NCBI GenBank assembly: GCA_027475525.1
Contig: JAMWFC010000052.1
Location: 806,001-870,000, forward strand
DNA length: 64,000 nucleotides
Reading direction: 5' to 3'
DNA from: Macrolepiota albuminosa
Taxonomy: Eukaryota > Basidiomycota > Agaricomycetes > Agaricales > Agaricaceae
The first letter of the stretch is position 1, and each line of letters opens with the position of its first letter. A program made the translations under genes and the position numbers. The notes under the pieces were generated by a model. The model saw nothing but the letters and a program-made list of their open reading frames with translations. It was not told the DNA's origin and made no database searches. Shown here piece after piece: positions 33,200 through 45,525 of the stretch.

Positions 33200-33285
33200 C
33201 CGACCTTAGCTCAGTTGGCAGAGCGTGAGACTGTAATGGTTGCATTCATATCTCAATGTCACCTGTTCGATCCAGGTAGGTCGGA
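33200..33285 (+). tRNA. tRNA-Tyr (GTA) with 13-nt intron
   Basis: A full cloverleaf is readable: acceptor CCGACCT/AGGTCGG with discriminator A, D arm GCTC/GAGC, T arm ACCTG-TTCGATC-CAGGT. The anticodon stem TGAGA/TCTCA encloses CTGTAA plus a 13-nt intron after position 37. The anticodon is GTA. A TTTTT run follows at once, a Pol III terminator. Confidence 0.93.
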
Positions 33286-33526
33286 TTATTTTTAACAGAA
33301 CACCATTTGGTGGTGTTCCTAAATAATTCGCCCTTGTGGGATCGTATATAATGTACTTGCATGAAGAACATCCCACATTCGAAACTAGTGTAGCAGTCTT
33401 ACATACAAAAAGCGAGGATCATCCAATTCAAACATAACTATCTTACTGTCACGCGTGCGTGACGATGCTTTTCTTGCGACCATTGCTTCTGTAACTCGAT
33501 GGTGATCAGGTAGTTGTTCAAGACAA

Positions 33527-34946
33527 ATGCCACCATCGAGTGATTCCAAGAGCAAAGGCATCAGCGTCAGTTCTTTCCTCGATTTGAAAGGGGAAATCGC
33601 TAGGCAAGAGGCAGAATTCGCGAGGACCAAGGCTGCTGGAAAGGCTAAATATGTCATAGGAGGTGTAAAGCGACCAGACAAGGTATGACGGACTGCTTAT
33701 AGTATGTCTTTACGCTTGCAGTATTGACCTGTTCCAGAAACCCACAGTCTGGGCAAAACAAAATAAGGGCCTCCAAGGTCGCGCCGCTCGAGATGTGGAA
33801 CTTGAGGCTGTAAGCAGGCCAACCTTGGATTCTGCGCGTGCGGCATTGGAACGCAAGGCGAAGATATACGACAAACTACAAAAAGGGAAGACGGGTGGTC
33901 TGAGCGACAAGCAGTACGATGCTCTCCTAGTGGATGTCAGGTTACCTTGCTTTTCACAGGCTGTGTTACTGAATATATCTTGACAGTTTGACTCAAAGCC
34001 CAGCTCCGGGCATTATGAATCAGATAGTGATGACGTCGACGAATCTGTCGAAGTAGCCCGGCCGCTCGACGAGGTGCGTTATAGTCTTTCCAAGACAAAC
34101 AAGCATCTGAGGCATAGAAGGACGACGCAATGGTGGAATATGAGGATGAGTTTGGTCGTATCAGAATGGTGAAACGTTCTGAAGTTCCAAGAAATTTCGC
34201 TTCAGCAGTCGACGAACCGGATGAAGACGAGTATGTTATTTTCCTTCCCGTCATTTTCCCGCTCATATCACTTTGTTTAGGGACATCATAATTCGTAAGC
34301 TACTTTTTCTCCTTGCAAACCTAATTTATTAACTATCTCAGGTAACCCCGTCAACCACTTTCCCGTTTACGAACCAAGTGCCGAACGAGTCGCGGAAATT
34401 ACAGCAAAGTTTGCGGAAGAAAATAATCCTCTCAATATCCATTACGACGCGTCACGGGAAAATCGAGCTAAAGGCGCTGCTTTTTACCAATTTTCCGGGG
34501 ACGAAGAGACGCGGCGAAAACAAATGGAGGATCTAAAGGCTGTGCGAGAGGAGACCGGACAAATACGACAGGAGCTAGGGGCAGTGGACGTGCGACCCGG
34601 CGAAATTGAGGGTATGCAAGGTTCTGGGGATGGGGGACGAAGTCGGGCAATGGAAAAGAGGAAGAGGGAGTTGGAGGAAAGGCGGAAGTTGTTGGATGCG
34701 AAGCGGAGGAAGATCAAAGGTGGGATTGATTCCCAAATGTTGGAGCCACCCTCTACATCTGCATCAGCGAGCTCATCGGTTATCCGCAATCCCTCGCCAT
34801 CTTCAACACCACCAGATCCTCTTGCTGCACTTGAGAAGACGACCAAATCGGAACGTGACAAGAGCAAACCCAAGACCATTCCAGCTTCTGACGCTGATCA
34901 ATTTCTGGCGCAACTAGAGCATGACTTTCTATCCAAAGGTCGATGA
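33527..34946 (+). CDS. CCDC174: CCDC174-like nuclear coiled-coil protein
   Basis: ATG 33527 (MPPSSDSKSKGISVSSFLDL), exon 1 to 33682, exon 2 from 33738 (KPTVWAKQNKGLQGRAARD) with KAKIYDKLQKGKTGGLSDKQ, then three or four further exons to TGA 34944-34946. The core is the CCDC174 (DUF4078-type) region: VEYEDEFGRIRMVKRSEVPR and HYDASRENRAKGAAFYQFSG. A long charged coiled coil follows (EDLKAVREETGQIRQELGAV, MEKRKRELEERRKLLDAKRR). The animal homologue is a nuclear protein linked to the spliceosome/exon-junction machinery; the fungal role is not established. The intron 2 donor (gtcagg) is non-standard. Confidence 0.82.
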
Positions 34947-35634
34947 CAATAACCGCTACCACATTCCCTTCCTGTCCTCACGTGAAGCGCGATTGTCATT
35001 ATAATGCGAGCAGGCGGATTTCTCTCAGAGACTTTCCGTTTTCTTCCAACAGAGGTTCCTTGATTGGGATTGACCTCGTGGCCAAGTTTTGAACTGGATC
35101 CTGGCCTTCAGGGCGCGTATATCCCGCGCATGAATGAATTCAGTTGTAGTCATTATGGGACTTGAAGAGACGCGATAGGGATAGATTAGAGCACAAATAT
35201 GTGTTCAAAGTATCGCCATTATTCAAAAGGTGTTTGCGCCTCACGGAGATATGGTATCCTCTGTTCATACAGTCAACATATTCACAACAAGTGTATAGAC
35301 GTTTCTCAGTAAGCAAAAAGGAAAAACCGGACGATTATTCACGACATATATTGCAGTATCACCCTACAGTACGAAATGCTTGATGACATCGCTCAATCTC
35401 GACGCAGGCAAGATCCGCCTGACCAGCTTTGAGATCACTCATGGTAACGTTCCACAAGAGCAAGATGAATTGGATTAAAAGAGGGATATACGAGTGTAGC
35501 TCCAACATGAACGAACATATGTGCAAAGTGCAAAGAGAAAGCTAGAACAATAAATGTAGGATAGATAGGATGAGACTTCATAACGATCGTAAACGAAAAA
35601 AAAATTGGCCAGAGGGGAATTTCCTTGATTAGAT
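34947..35634. other. Intergenic, convergent 3' ends
   Basis: It separates the CCDC174-like gene from the 3' end of the CaaX gene. Nothing is recognised beyond short ORFs. Confidence 0.4.
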
Positions 35635-38600
35635 TCACATAATTACACACCACCGACTCTTTTGCTCCTTAGAAGTGGGCTGAGGTCCCTTGTTTGCTTC
35701 ACCTTCGGTCGGGGTATATTGTTCGGCCACTGAAGGGCCTTCATCGATCGAGGGATCTCTCGCAGCGGCAACTTTTTGCGCAGTGAATTCTCCTTGAACA
35801 ACCTCGAAGAAGGGCCGACTTTCATCCACGGTCTTCGAAGGTGAAAACCAGCCTCCCGGGAAGAAACGAGAAGAGCTAGTTGACTCTAGCCTGGAACGGT
35901 CTGTAGCAGGAGAAATGGTGTCCAGGGAGGTCGAAGAACCATTAGCGGTCGTCTTTGCGTCCGAAGTCGAAAGACAAAGACCAGAGGGTCTAACGAGATC
36001 TCTCAGCATCACAACATATTACAGTGAAACAAAGCTTACTTTGACTCATTGAGTTGCTCGGCAAGAGACTGTTCAGTGGTAGGGAACACTTCGCGGACTG
36101 GGTTCACTTCCATGTTCTCTGACAATGGTTTGGTGGCCGTTGTCAAGACAGTGTCAAGTTTCTTGTCGTTAGATATATTCCGAGAGACCGTGTCCTGCTG
36201 ACTATCGTTTGTGTCCTGATCAAGTGGGGCTGGTGAGAGTTTGTTTGACTCTGCCGAAATCTCTGGGGTGGTGTTTGGCTGGCTATATACCCGTGGGCTC
36301 TTTGTTAGCTCCTGATTCATGTTGTCTGGGTTTTCAAGAGATTCTGATGCGATAGTAGCTGCGATAGGAACTTCCTGCAATGTGATGAGACGTTTGGTAA
36401 GTGCAACAATTTGGGGCAAAAATTACCTCTACTTGATCGTCATCAACCAACGAAGTGGAGACGACCGAAATCGCTTTGACTGTGGAGGCTTCAGGTGCTT
36501 CTTCTGCCATTTTTGTTACCACTTCGTCCTTTGAGATTTCGACACTAGGGGTCTAGAAAGAAACAGGGTGAGATGAATAGACGCAGAAACACGATTGAAA
36601 GAACCTCATGATCCCGAGATTCGACTTCGGCCACATGATTGGTTAGAACAGTCGGTGTTTCAACGACAGGAAGTTCCAATTCAACATCTTTTGGTGCGCC
36701 AGGTACGGTAGTGGCAATCGCTTCTTTGTCGAGAGGATTTGGACGTTCCTGAGCAGGGCTGCCTTGAACGACGACGGAATATGATGGCACCCAAGGAGAT
36801 GCTGGCCTCTCCTCAACATGAGGGGCTTGTCCTTCCGAGACTTGTTCAGAAACAGTAACGGAGGGCTACAAGGCGTCAAAATTAGAAACAAGGACTAAAA
36901 AATGAACTTACCACTACTACATCTTTGCTAGAGTCCAAAACAAGACGGGGAACTTCAATACCTGTGACAGGCATGGCAGCCGCGGCAAGATTGTTGTTGA
37001 CATCCTCTACTTGAGGGACATGCACTTGGCTGTTTTGTTCCAAGTTGGCGGCAATCGCTTCGGTTAGACTTACTTCCGGGTGTGCGGAGTCGAAAGTAGC
37101 TTGAGCAGAGGCAACTGTTGCATCAAGACGGTGCTGGGTTTCAACCACAGTGATACAAGGAGACACAACCTCCACAGGTGCCTCCCGTGTCTCGCTGAAA
37201 GCTTTGGCGGGGACCCCTGGATTCTGCGCTTGTTGGCCAAGAGGAACAGCTTCTTTGTCTGCAAACTTGATCTCCGAGTCAACTGCTTCATCTTCATTTG
37301 CAACAAGGGGTTCTTCCTTCTGAGGCGTACTCTCCTGAACAAGGACGGCTTGAGTAGGAAGAGGGCTACCCTGAGAGTGCACGGAATATGAAGGAGTCCA
37401 AGGGCGTGCAGACGGTTCTGGCGCATCCGTTTCGAGTTCCACGTGATATGGGTGCGAGCTACCTTGAGAATGTGTTGAATACAAGAATGTGGAAGGTTCT
37501 TGTAGTGGTCCTTCAGATATTTTCTCTGCCTCAGCTGGCTCAACGAGCAGCGATTGATCGATGACCAACTAGGTGAGGTAAATTCCCTGCATAATTCCAT
37601 AGAATTTGTCAGGCTTACCTGGGGAGTTGAAATCAGAGGTTGTTCAACATCTTTCTGGATATCTTCCACATCGACTGTAACTGGTACCAGAGGCTCCCGT
37701 GCTGGTTCTTCAGCTGATTTCTCTGCCCCAGCTGGTTCAACAAGCAATGATTTACTGGCGACCAACTAAATGAAGTAAATTCCCTCAATCCTCTAACAGA
37801 AATTATCGGCTCACCTGAGGAGTTGAAATTACATCCTTCGAGATCTCTTCTACATCGGCCGCTACTGGTATCGGAGACTCTTGTACTGGTCCTTCGTACG
37901 ACTTCTCCGCTTCAGCTGGCTCGACGAGTAACGATTGATCGATGACCAACTAAAGAATGTAAATTCCCTCCGTCCTTCAACCAACAGAATTTACTATGCT
38001 CACCTGAGGAGTTGAAATGACGGGTTGCTCGACATCCTTCAAGACCTCTTCCACGTCGGCTGTTACTGGTATCAGAGGCTCTTGCATTGGTACTTCGGAT
38101 GATTTCTCTAATTCAGCCGGTTCAACCACCAACGAATGATTGATGACCGACTAGGTAAGGTAAATTCCCTCCATCATATAACAGAATTTGTTAGGCTTAC
38201 CTGAGGAGTTGAGACGACAGGTTGCTCGATATCCTTAGACACCTTTTCTGCGTCAGCTATCACTGGTATCGGAGGCTCTTCTATCTCAGCTGGTTCAACA
38301 AGCAACGGTTTATCGATGGCCAACTAAATGAGGTAAATTCCCTCCATTCTGTAACAGAATTTGCCATGCTTACCTGGGGAGTTGAGATGGGAGGTTGCTC
38401 AACATCCTTCGAGACCTCTTCCACGTCGGCTTTTACTGGTACACTGTGTTCTTGTATTGGTTCTTCGATCGATTTTTCTGCCCCTTGTTCAACGAGTAAC
38501 GATTTATCGATAACCAACTAAATGAGGTGAATTCCTTCCATCCTTTAACAGAATTTATCAAGTTCACCTGAGGAGTTGAGATGAGAGGCTGTTCAACATC

Positions 38601-41600
38601 CTTCGAGATCTCTTCCACATCGGCTGTTGCTGGTACCGCTGCGGGCAATTTCTCAGCTGCATGCAGTTCTTCTGTCTTTACGATCTCTGTCTTGATTTCC
38701 ATCGAGGAATCAACCACAGGCTCAGTTGTGCTAGGCTCCGTCAATTGCTCGTCAGGTGAGACGACTTGGGAGGAAGGCGTCGAAGGAGACTTGTGCTGCT
38801 CGACCACAGGAAGCGCGTTGCTTTCTTCTATAGATTCCTGATTACTTGCATGAGTTCGGGAAAAACAACGTAATGAGATATCTCCGACCTTGGATTCATT
38901 GTTGGTTTCACCATAGACTCCTACGACAGATTTTGAGGCGTTGGCTAAAAAAAATTACTCAGATGGGGAACATACGACGAAATATAAATATATCAAACCT
39001 GCTTCAGTTTCGATTTCTGCAACGTCCACGGGCTCCGCAACGGAGGGAACAGTAGCAATGACAGCTTCTACATCCTCTTGCGTTAATATCGGTTCCTCGG
39101 TTGATATTTCTTCAGCAGTGACGGCCGTGGCAACAGGTGGGGTGACATTCGAGGGTTCCGCAACGGAGGGAACATCGATAACAGCTTCAACTGTCGGTTC
39201 CTCAGTCAATGTTTTTTCAGCAGTGATGATCGTGGTGACAGGAGGGATGGCATTCATGGGCTCCTCGACGGAGGGAATGACAGTGTCAGCTTCCACTGTC
39301 TGTTCCTCAGTTAATGTTTTTCCTTCAGCGGAGAGCGTGGTGACAGGAGGGGTGATATTCATAGGCTCTGAAACTGAGGTAATACTGGCAATGGCAGCTC
39401 CTACCTCCTCTTGTGTTGATGTCGATTCCTCAGTTGATGTTTCTCCAGCAGTGGCGATCGCGGCAACAGGAGGGGTGACCTTCGTGGGCTCCGCAACGGA
39501 GGGAGTGGCGATGACAGCTTCCTCTGTCGGTTCCTCAGTTAAGGTTTCTTCAGCGGGGATCGTGGTAACAGGAGGGGCAACATTCGTTGGCTCTGCAATA
39601 GAAGGAGTGGCAATGGCAGCTTCTACCGTCGGTTCCTCAGCTGATGTTTCTTCAGCAATGGCGACCGTGGCAACAGGAGAGGTAGCCTTTGTAGGCTCCG
39701 CAACGGAGGGAATGGCAATGACAGCTTCCCTTGTCGGTTCCTCTGTAGATGTTTCTTCAGCAGTGGCGACCGTGGTATCAGGAAGGGTGACATTCGAGGG
39801 ATCCGCAACGGAAGGATTGGCAATGGTAGCTTCTACTGTCGGTTCCTTAACTGATTCTTCTTCAGCAGTGGCGACCGTGGCAACGTCCGCAACGGAGGTA
39901 GTGGCAATGGCAGCTTCTACTGTCCGTTCCTCAACTAATGTTTCTTCAGCGGGGATCGTGGTAACAGGAGGGGCGACATTCGTTGGCTCTGCAATAGAAG
40001 GAGTGGCAATGGCAGCTTCTACTGTCTGTTCCTCAGCTGATGTTTCTTCAGCAGTGGCGACCGTGGCAACAGGAGAGGTAACCTTCGTGGGCTCCGCAAC
40101 GGAGGGAATGGCATTGACAGCTTCCCTTGTCGGTTCCTCTGTCGATGTTTCTTCACCAGCGGCGCTCGTGGCAACAGGAGGGATGATACCCGTGGGTTCC
40201 GCTGTCACCATTTCAACAGAGGCGGGTGCTGCTGTGGTAATATATTCATGGGCAGACTTGACGTCGTTGGGCAGCTCGACTTGTTCCTTTGTCGTAGTCA
40301 CATCCTCGAGATGTTTATCTTCCTCAACAACAGGAAGAATCTCTTCATGCTTGGCGAGGCCAGTTTCGGCCGTAGGAACCAAATCACCTTCCTCGACAGC
40401 GGCTTTGACTGTTTGAGTTGGTACAGGTTCTTCAGCAAGTGCATCAGTTTGCACTTGTTCCTTCTCGGCCAGAGATGCGTCCGAAATGGGCGCCGGGGCA
40501 CCTCCTTCTAATGTGCTACTGCTGGGTAACTCAACTTTGTCCTCTAATCCAGCCACAATTTCAGCCTGTTTTGTCTGAGCGCTTTCTTCAGCAGGTACTT
40601 GTATCTCTTCATGTTCTTTTACAACAGGAACGGAGACAGGTTCTTCGACAGCAGCTTCGACGTTAGTTTCGACCGAGTTATGTGTACCTTCCTCAGCTGG
40701 AGGAACACCTTGCACTTGTTCAACGAGGACCGCTTCCTTCTCAACGGACGGGGTTTCCGGCACATGGGTCGAGACAGCTTCCTCGACAGCGGGGGTGCCG
40801 AGGGTCTTTTCAACAACAGGAACGGCCGGATTCTCAGCATCTGCCTCCCGAGGAGGAACGGTTTCCTGATCGACGACCTCCTCAGCTTGTTCAACGACAT
40901 CGGTATCCTGAGGGCGCGTGCGCGCAGATTCGCTGACATCGTCAACGTCAACAAAAGGACGTGTAACATTTACATCGCTTGTTGATGGATGCTCGACAAC
41001 AGGAAGAGTCTCTTCATGCTCAGCAAGGCCAGCTTGGGAAGTAGGAACAGAACCAACTTCTTTGACAGCGGCTTCAACGACTGTTTTAGTTGGTACATGT
41101 TCTTCAGCAAGTGCATCAGTTTGCGCTTGTTCTTTCTCGGCCAGTGCAGCGTCGGAAATGGACGCCGGGACAGTTTCTTCTAATGTGCTACTAGTGGGTG
41201 ACTCAACTTTGTCCTGTAATCCAGCTACGATTTCCACCTGTTTTGTCTGGGCGTTTTCTTCAGCAGGTGCTTGCATCTCTTCATGTCGAACCTGTTCTTC
41301 CACAACAGGAGCGGAGACGGGTTCTTCAACAGGTGCGGAGACTTCTTTAACAGGCGCGGAGACAGGTTCTTTCACAGGAGCAGAGACATTTTCTTCGACA
41401 GGAGCGGAGACAGGCTCTTCAACCGCAGATTCTATGAAAGTCTCGACAGAGTCATGCGTACCTTCCTCAACCGGAGGGACATCTTGTCCTTCTTCAACGA
41501 GGACCGCCTTCTCAACCGATGGGGTTTCTGGTTCATGGTTCGAGACAGCTTCCTCGACAGCTGAGGAGCCGGGGGTCTTTTCAACAATAGGAACGACCGG

Positions 41601-43795
41601 ATTCTCGGCGTCTGCTTCCTGGGGAAGAACAGTTTCCTGATCGACAACTACTTCAGCTTGTTTAACGACATCTGTTTCCTGAGGGCGCGGGCGTACAAAT
41701 TCGTTCACGTCATTAACGTTAACAAAAGGACGTGTAACACTTACATCGCTTGTTGGCGGATGTTCTGAGGTTCCAACGGGCTCCTCAGAAGCTACAGCTA
41801 GCTCAGAGGGAACTTTCGTTTCTTCCGAAACGACGGTCGCCTCCTTCTCGACAGACGGTGTTTCCGACCCATGGGTCGAGACAGCTTCCTCGACAGCTGA
41901 ATGCGTACCTTCCTCAACAGGAGGAACACCTTGTTCCTCAACAGGAGGAACACCTTGTACTTGTTCAACGAGGACCGCCTTCTCAACCGATGGGGTTTCT
42001 GGTTCATGGTTTGAGACAGCTTCCTCGGCAGCTGAGGAGCTGGGGGTCTTCTCAGCAATAGGAACGACCGAATTTTCGGCATCTGCCTCCCGAGGAAGAA
42101 CGGTTTCCTGATCAGCGAACACTTCAGGTTGTTTAACGACATCTGTTTCCTGAGGGCGCGGGCGCACAGATTCGTTCACGTCGTTAACGTTAAGAAAAGG
42201 ACGTGTAACACTTACATCACTTGTTGTGGGATGCTCGGAGGTTCCAACGGGCTCCTCAGAAGCCACAGCCAGCTCAGAGGGAACTTTCGTTTCTTCCGAA
42301 ACGACGGCCGCCTCCTTCTCGACGGACGGTGTTTCTGACACATGGGTCGAGACAGCTTCCTCGACAGCTGAATGCGTACCTTCCTCAACAGGAGGAACAC
42401 CTTGTACTTGTTCAACGAGGACCGCCTTCTCAACGGATGAGGTTTCTGGTTCATGGGTCGAGACAGCTTCCTCGACAGCTGAGGAGCCAGGGGTCTTGTC
42501 AACAATAGGAACGACCGGATTTTCAGCTTCCTGGGGAAGAACAGTTTCCCGATCGACGACCACCTCAGCTTGTTTAACGACATCTGTTTCCTGAGGGGGC
42601 GGGCGCACAGATTCGTTCACGTCGTTAACGTTAACAAAAGGACTTGTAATACTCACATCGCTTGTTGGCAGATGCTCGAGGGTCCCAACGGGCTCCTCAG
42701 AAGCCACCGCTACCTCAGAGGGAACTTTCGGTTCTGCAAGTCGTTCTTCCGAAACGACGGTCGCCTCCTTCTCGACGGACGGGGTTTCCGGCACATGGGT
42801 CGAAGCAGCTTCCCTGACAGCTGAGGATCCGGGGGTCTCATCAACAATAGGAACGACCGGATTTTCAGCTTCCTGGGGAAGAACAGCTTCTCGATCGGCG
42901 ACCTCCCCAGCTTGTTTAACGACATCGGTTTCCTGAGGGCGCGGGCGCGCAGATTCGTTCACGTCGTTAAAGTTAACAAAAGGACGTGTAACACTTACAT
43001 CACTTGTTACCGGATGCTCGAGGGTTCCAACGTGCGCCTCAGGAACCACCGCTACCTCAGCGGGCACTTTCGGTTCTGCAAGTCGTTCTTCTGCAACGAC
43101 GGCCGTCTCCTTCTCGACAGACGGTGTTTCCGACACATGGATCGAAGCAGCTCCCTCGACAGCTGAGATACCGGGGGTGTTGTCATCAACAGGAACGACC
43201 GGACTTTCGGCGCCTGCTTCTTGAGGAAGAAGAACAATTTCTCGATCGGCGACTTCCCCAGCTTGTTTAACGACACCGGTTCCCTATGAACAACGCAAGC
43301 GCGCAAATTCAACTCGTCGACATCGTTAACCCTAACAAAAGGACGCGTAGCACTTACATCACTCGCTACCACACGCTCGGGAGTCCCAACGGGCTCCTTG
43401 GACGCCACCACCGGCGGCATCTCATCGGAAACTCTCGGTTCCAATTCCCCAACGGCAGCCAGTGTCTCCACAGTAGACGAGTCGGGGGTTCCTTCCTCAA
43501 GAGCAGGAGCAAGATCAAGAGCAGGATCTGCTTCCTGCGGTACAGGTACAGGTACAGATCCAACAACAGCTGGTTTCCCCGCCGCCGTAGCAGTAAACGA
43601 GTCCACCAAAGGCACTACACCGACGCCCGGGGTTCCTTCCAGCGCTTCCACCACCCGCGTCTTATCCAGAACCGGAATCGAATGTTCTCGCATAGCTTCC
43701 GAAGAATCCGAAGAATCCTCAACGACGACGACGGTTGTCGCGGCGACAGCGGCACCAGCGGTGGTGGTGGTGATGCTGTTGGCAGCAGGAGTGGT

Positions 43796-43826
<31 letters not shown>

Positions 43827-43861
43827 TCCTCGTTATCCTGAACAACCACACGTCCTTCCAT
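35635..43861 (-). CDS. Giant repetitive acidic Glu/Val/Pro/Thr-rich protein with C-terminal CaaX box
   Basis: Start ATG 43861 (MEGRVVVQDNEDTTATTAAA), stop TGA 35635-35637 after RWCVIM. No conserved domain is recognised. The protein is nearly all low-complexity acidic repeats in three arrays: long units (40890-43360), 34-36-residue units (39000-40240) and tandem duplicated exons (37619-38517). Last exons are TPSVEISKDEVVTKMAEEAP, EVPIAATIASESLENPDNMN and DLVRPSGLCLSTSDAKTTAN. Cys-Val-Ile-Met at the end is a farnesylation-type CaaX motif, suggesting a lipid-anchored, disordered, elastic or spacer-like protein at a membrane (inference). A 1393-codon ORF (38955-43136) reads through what are probably five 66-nt in-frame introns, so the real protein is shorter than the ORF. 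A 491-codon ORF on the opposite strand is a shadow. Confidence 0.75.
37569..38567 (-). repeat. Tandem exon-plus-intron array in the CaaX gene
   Basis: Five complete exons (38374-38517, 38201-38323, 38004-38150, 37815-37949, 37619-37765; 48, 41, 49, 45 and 49 codons) encode variants of LVIDQSLLVEPAEAEKS ... ADVEEISKDVEQPLISTPQ. Each is separated by a 49-54 bp intron (gtaagc/gtgagc...ttag or ctag). All junctions are phase 0. The exon upstream ends with the same STPQ block, and the exon downstream (from 37568) begins with the same LVIDQSLLVEPAEAEK block. Confidence 0.92.
38955..40240 (-). repeat. 11-copy 34-36-residue repeat array with 396-bp higher-order unit
   Basis: Units read like ETSTEEPTREAVIAIPSVAE PTK-SPVATVATAE. 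The pair at about 39990 recurs at about 39595, giving a 396-bp higher-order period, so blocks of about four units were duplicated together. Confidence 0.85.
40890..43357 (-). repeat. Large-unit tandem array in the CaaX gene (six intron-exon units)
   Basis: Units of about 340-770 bp each begin with an intron-like segment, then ETDVVKQAEVVVDQETVLPQ, then a P-V-V-P-I-V-E-K-T-P-G segment and STHVPETPSVEKE. Intron-like segments lie at 43284-43357 (74 nt), 42933-42998, 42591-42656, 42150-42215, 41679-41744 and 40908-40973 (66 nt each). Confidence 0.85.
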
Positions 43862-44431
43862 AGTTACTGCAAAGAGTCCAAAGGTCTACTTCAGCTAGGA
43901 CGGACGACGGTTCTCCTGGGATGGAACTTTTCGGTAAAAATAACGCATCACGTGTCTGTGTATTATCTAATTAATTGTCAATGGGGACTTTGAGCCGGGA
44001 TTCCGAGGGGCAAGGGAAGCTTATGCGTTCGTCCGGCGGCCCTACGGCCCCACATCATGGACATTCTGGAAGGGGACAATGGTGAAGTTATTTTACTCTC
44101 CCCTCTGTGCGGAGCAGCTCTTACATCTCATCCCTTATGAAAAAAAAGTTATGTAGTCCGTCAGCCACGGGCGCGCTTGAAATCAGGAACAGACCACCAT
44201 CACGTGCCCAGTCCACTCCAAACGCGCCACCTCACGTGCTCGCGCTCGCGCGTTTACCTCTCCAAGAAAAAAAAAAGGTCATTCACAAAATAGATTGCGT
44301 GTATATGTCCGATACGTATCGTAAAAACAGAACAGAAAAAAAAGAAGAATCTATATCAAGATATATCTGTATGTATGTGCGTACGTGTGGGCAACAGGAC
44401 TGATGAGAGCCCCGAGCCAAGTAGTATCCAA
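43862..44431. other. Intergenic, CaaX gene promoter and GPI gene 3' side
   Basis: Pyrimidine- and A-rich stretches. No gene is recognised. Confidence 0.4.
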
Positions 44432-45525
44432 TTATCCAACTGTCGTGTCCCGCTTAAGCAACAACGAGCCCGACCAAAGCCATAACGCCAACGAGGCCCA
44501 ACGCGCGTGCGTCAGACTTGTGGGCGGCAGCGGCATTGGACGACGTGGACGCAGCAGCGTTGGCGTTGGTTCCGGATGCAGACGAAGCAGGGGTAGTCCT
44601 GGACACGCTGGCGGCGTTAGAGTTCGCCGCAGTGGTCTGTTGTGGAGCGCTTGCACTTGGGCTTGCGTTGCTCGTCGCACCAGCAACGGGAGCGGTGCCT
44701 GTGGAAGCAGGCCTAAAGTTTAAGAACTCCCGTTATAACACGCACAGACTAAAAACAAAATAAAAGATCGTACGAGTTGGCGGTGCTGGAAGCGGGGCCG
44801 TTAGTCGAACCAGGAGAGCCCGACGAGTTAGCGCAGCTTAATACCAAGTCATCAAACATCACTGCGGCGAGGGAAGAAGTAGACACCACTCACCTAGTGT
44901 CCGAACCAGTGATCGTGACAATATCACTATACGCCTGAGCACCAGTCGAATCCTTCAGCGAGAAAGTACTACGCCCCAAATCAACACACAAATCCTCATC
45001 GTTATAGGAGGGGCAAAAACCAGCTTACATCCCAGTGTTAGGCGGAAGATCGACAGTCCAAGTCATCGAGTTCCCATTCTGCGTAGGGAACGATTTCAAC
45101 TACGAAGAAAAACAGTCAATAAAAAAAATTTGGCATGTCAGCCACTCTATCATGGACATACCGCAGGAGCCGAGACTTGCCCGCCTAAAAGGAGTAAAGT
45201 CAGCAAAAAGCCGCCACATCACCACCATCACGAATCACAAACCGGGTATAATTGACAGGAAGAACGGGCCTTGGCCATCCGACCACGTCAACAAGGTAGG
45301 CTCTAAAAAAAATCCCATTCAACACCACACACACACAAGCCACTTTCCAAGGGGGAAAAAGAAAACTGACGACACGAAACCACATTTGTACTGCACAGAA
45401 TCCCGTCAGCTCCTAGCCACCCACGCAGAAACCACCATCATCAGCACTCACGGGGTATTGATGGTCAAAGCAATGATGCTCTGAGCGAGTGAAAGGAGAG
45501 TGGCAAGAGCGACGAAGGACTTCAT
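44432..45525 (-). CDS. Secreted Ser/Thr-rich GPI-anchored protein (Kre9/Knh1-like N-terminal domain)
   Basis: ATG 45525 gives the signal peptide MKSFVALATLLSLAQSIIAL, followed by TINTP. Small exons then give LLTWSDGQGPFFLSIIPG, LKSFPTQNGNSMTWTVDLPP, FSLKDSTGAQAYSDIVTITG and SDTS. This is the pattern of the Ser-Thr-rich GPI-anchored membrane family (Kre9/KNH1-type). The last exon is a Ser/Ala/Thr-rich stalk ending in a GPI-attachment type hydrophobic tail (ARALGLVGVMALVGLLLL) and KRDTTVG; TAA at 44432-44434. There are about seven exons; the precise junctions at the third and fourth are not certain. It is probably a cell-wall or surface protein. Confidence 0.78.

Noticed and set aside
38941..40416. 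A 491-codon ORF on the plus strand, opposite the CaaX gene
   Set aside because: It exists only because the repeats have few antisense stops. Its composition follows the minus-strand repeats and it has no start context or exon partners. The minus-strand gene has introns and a coherent end.
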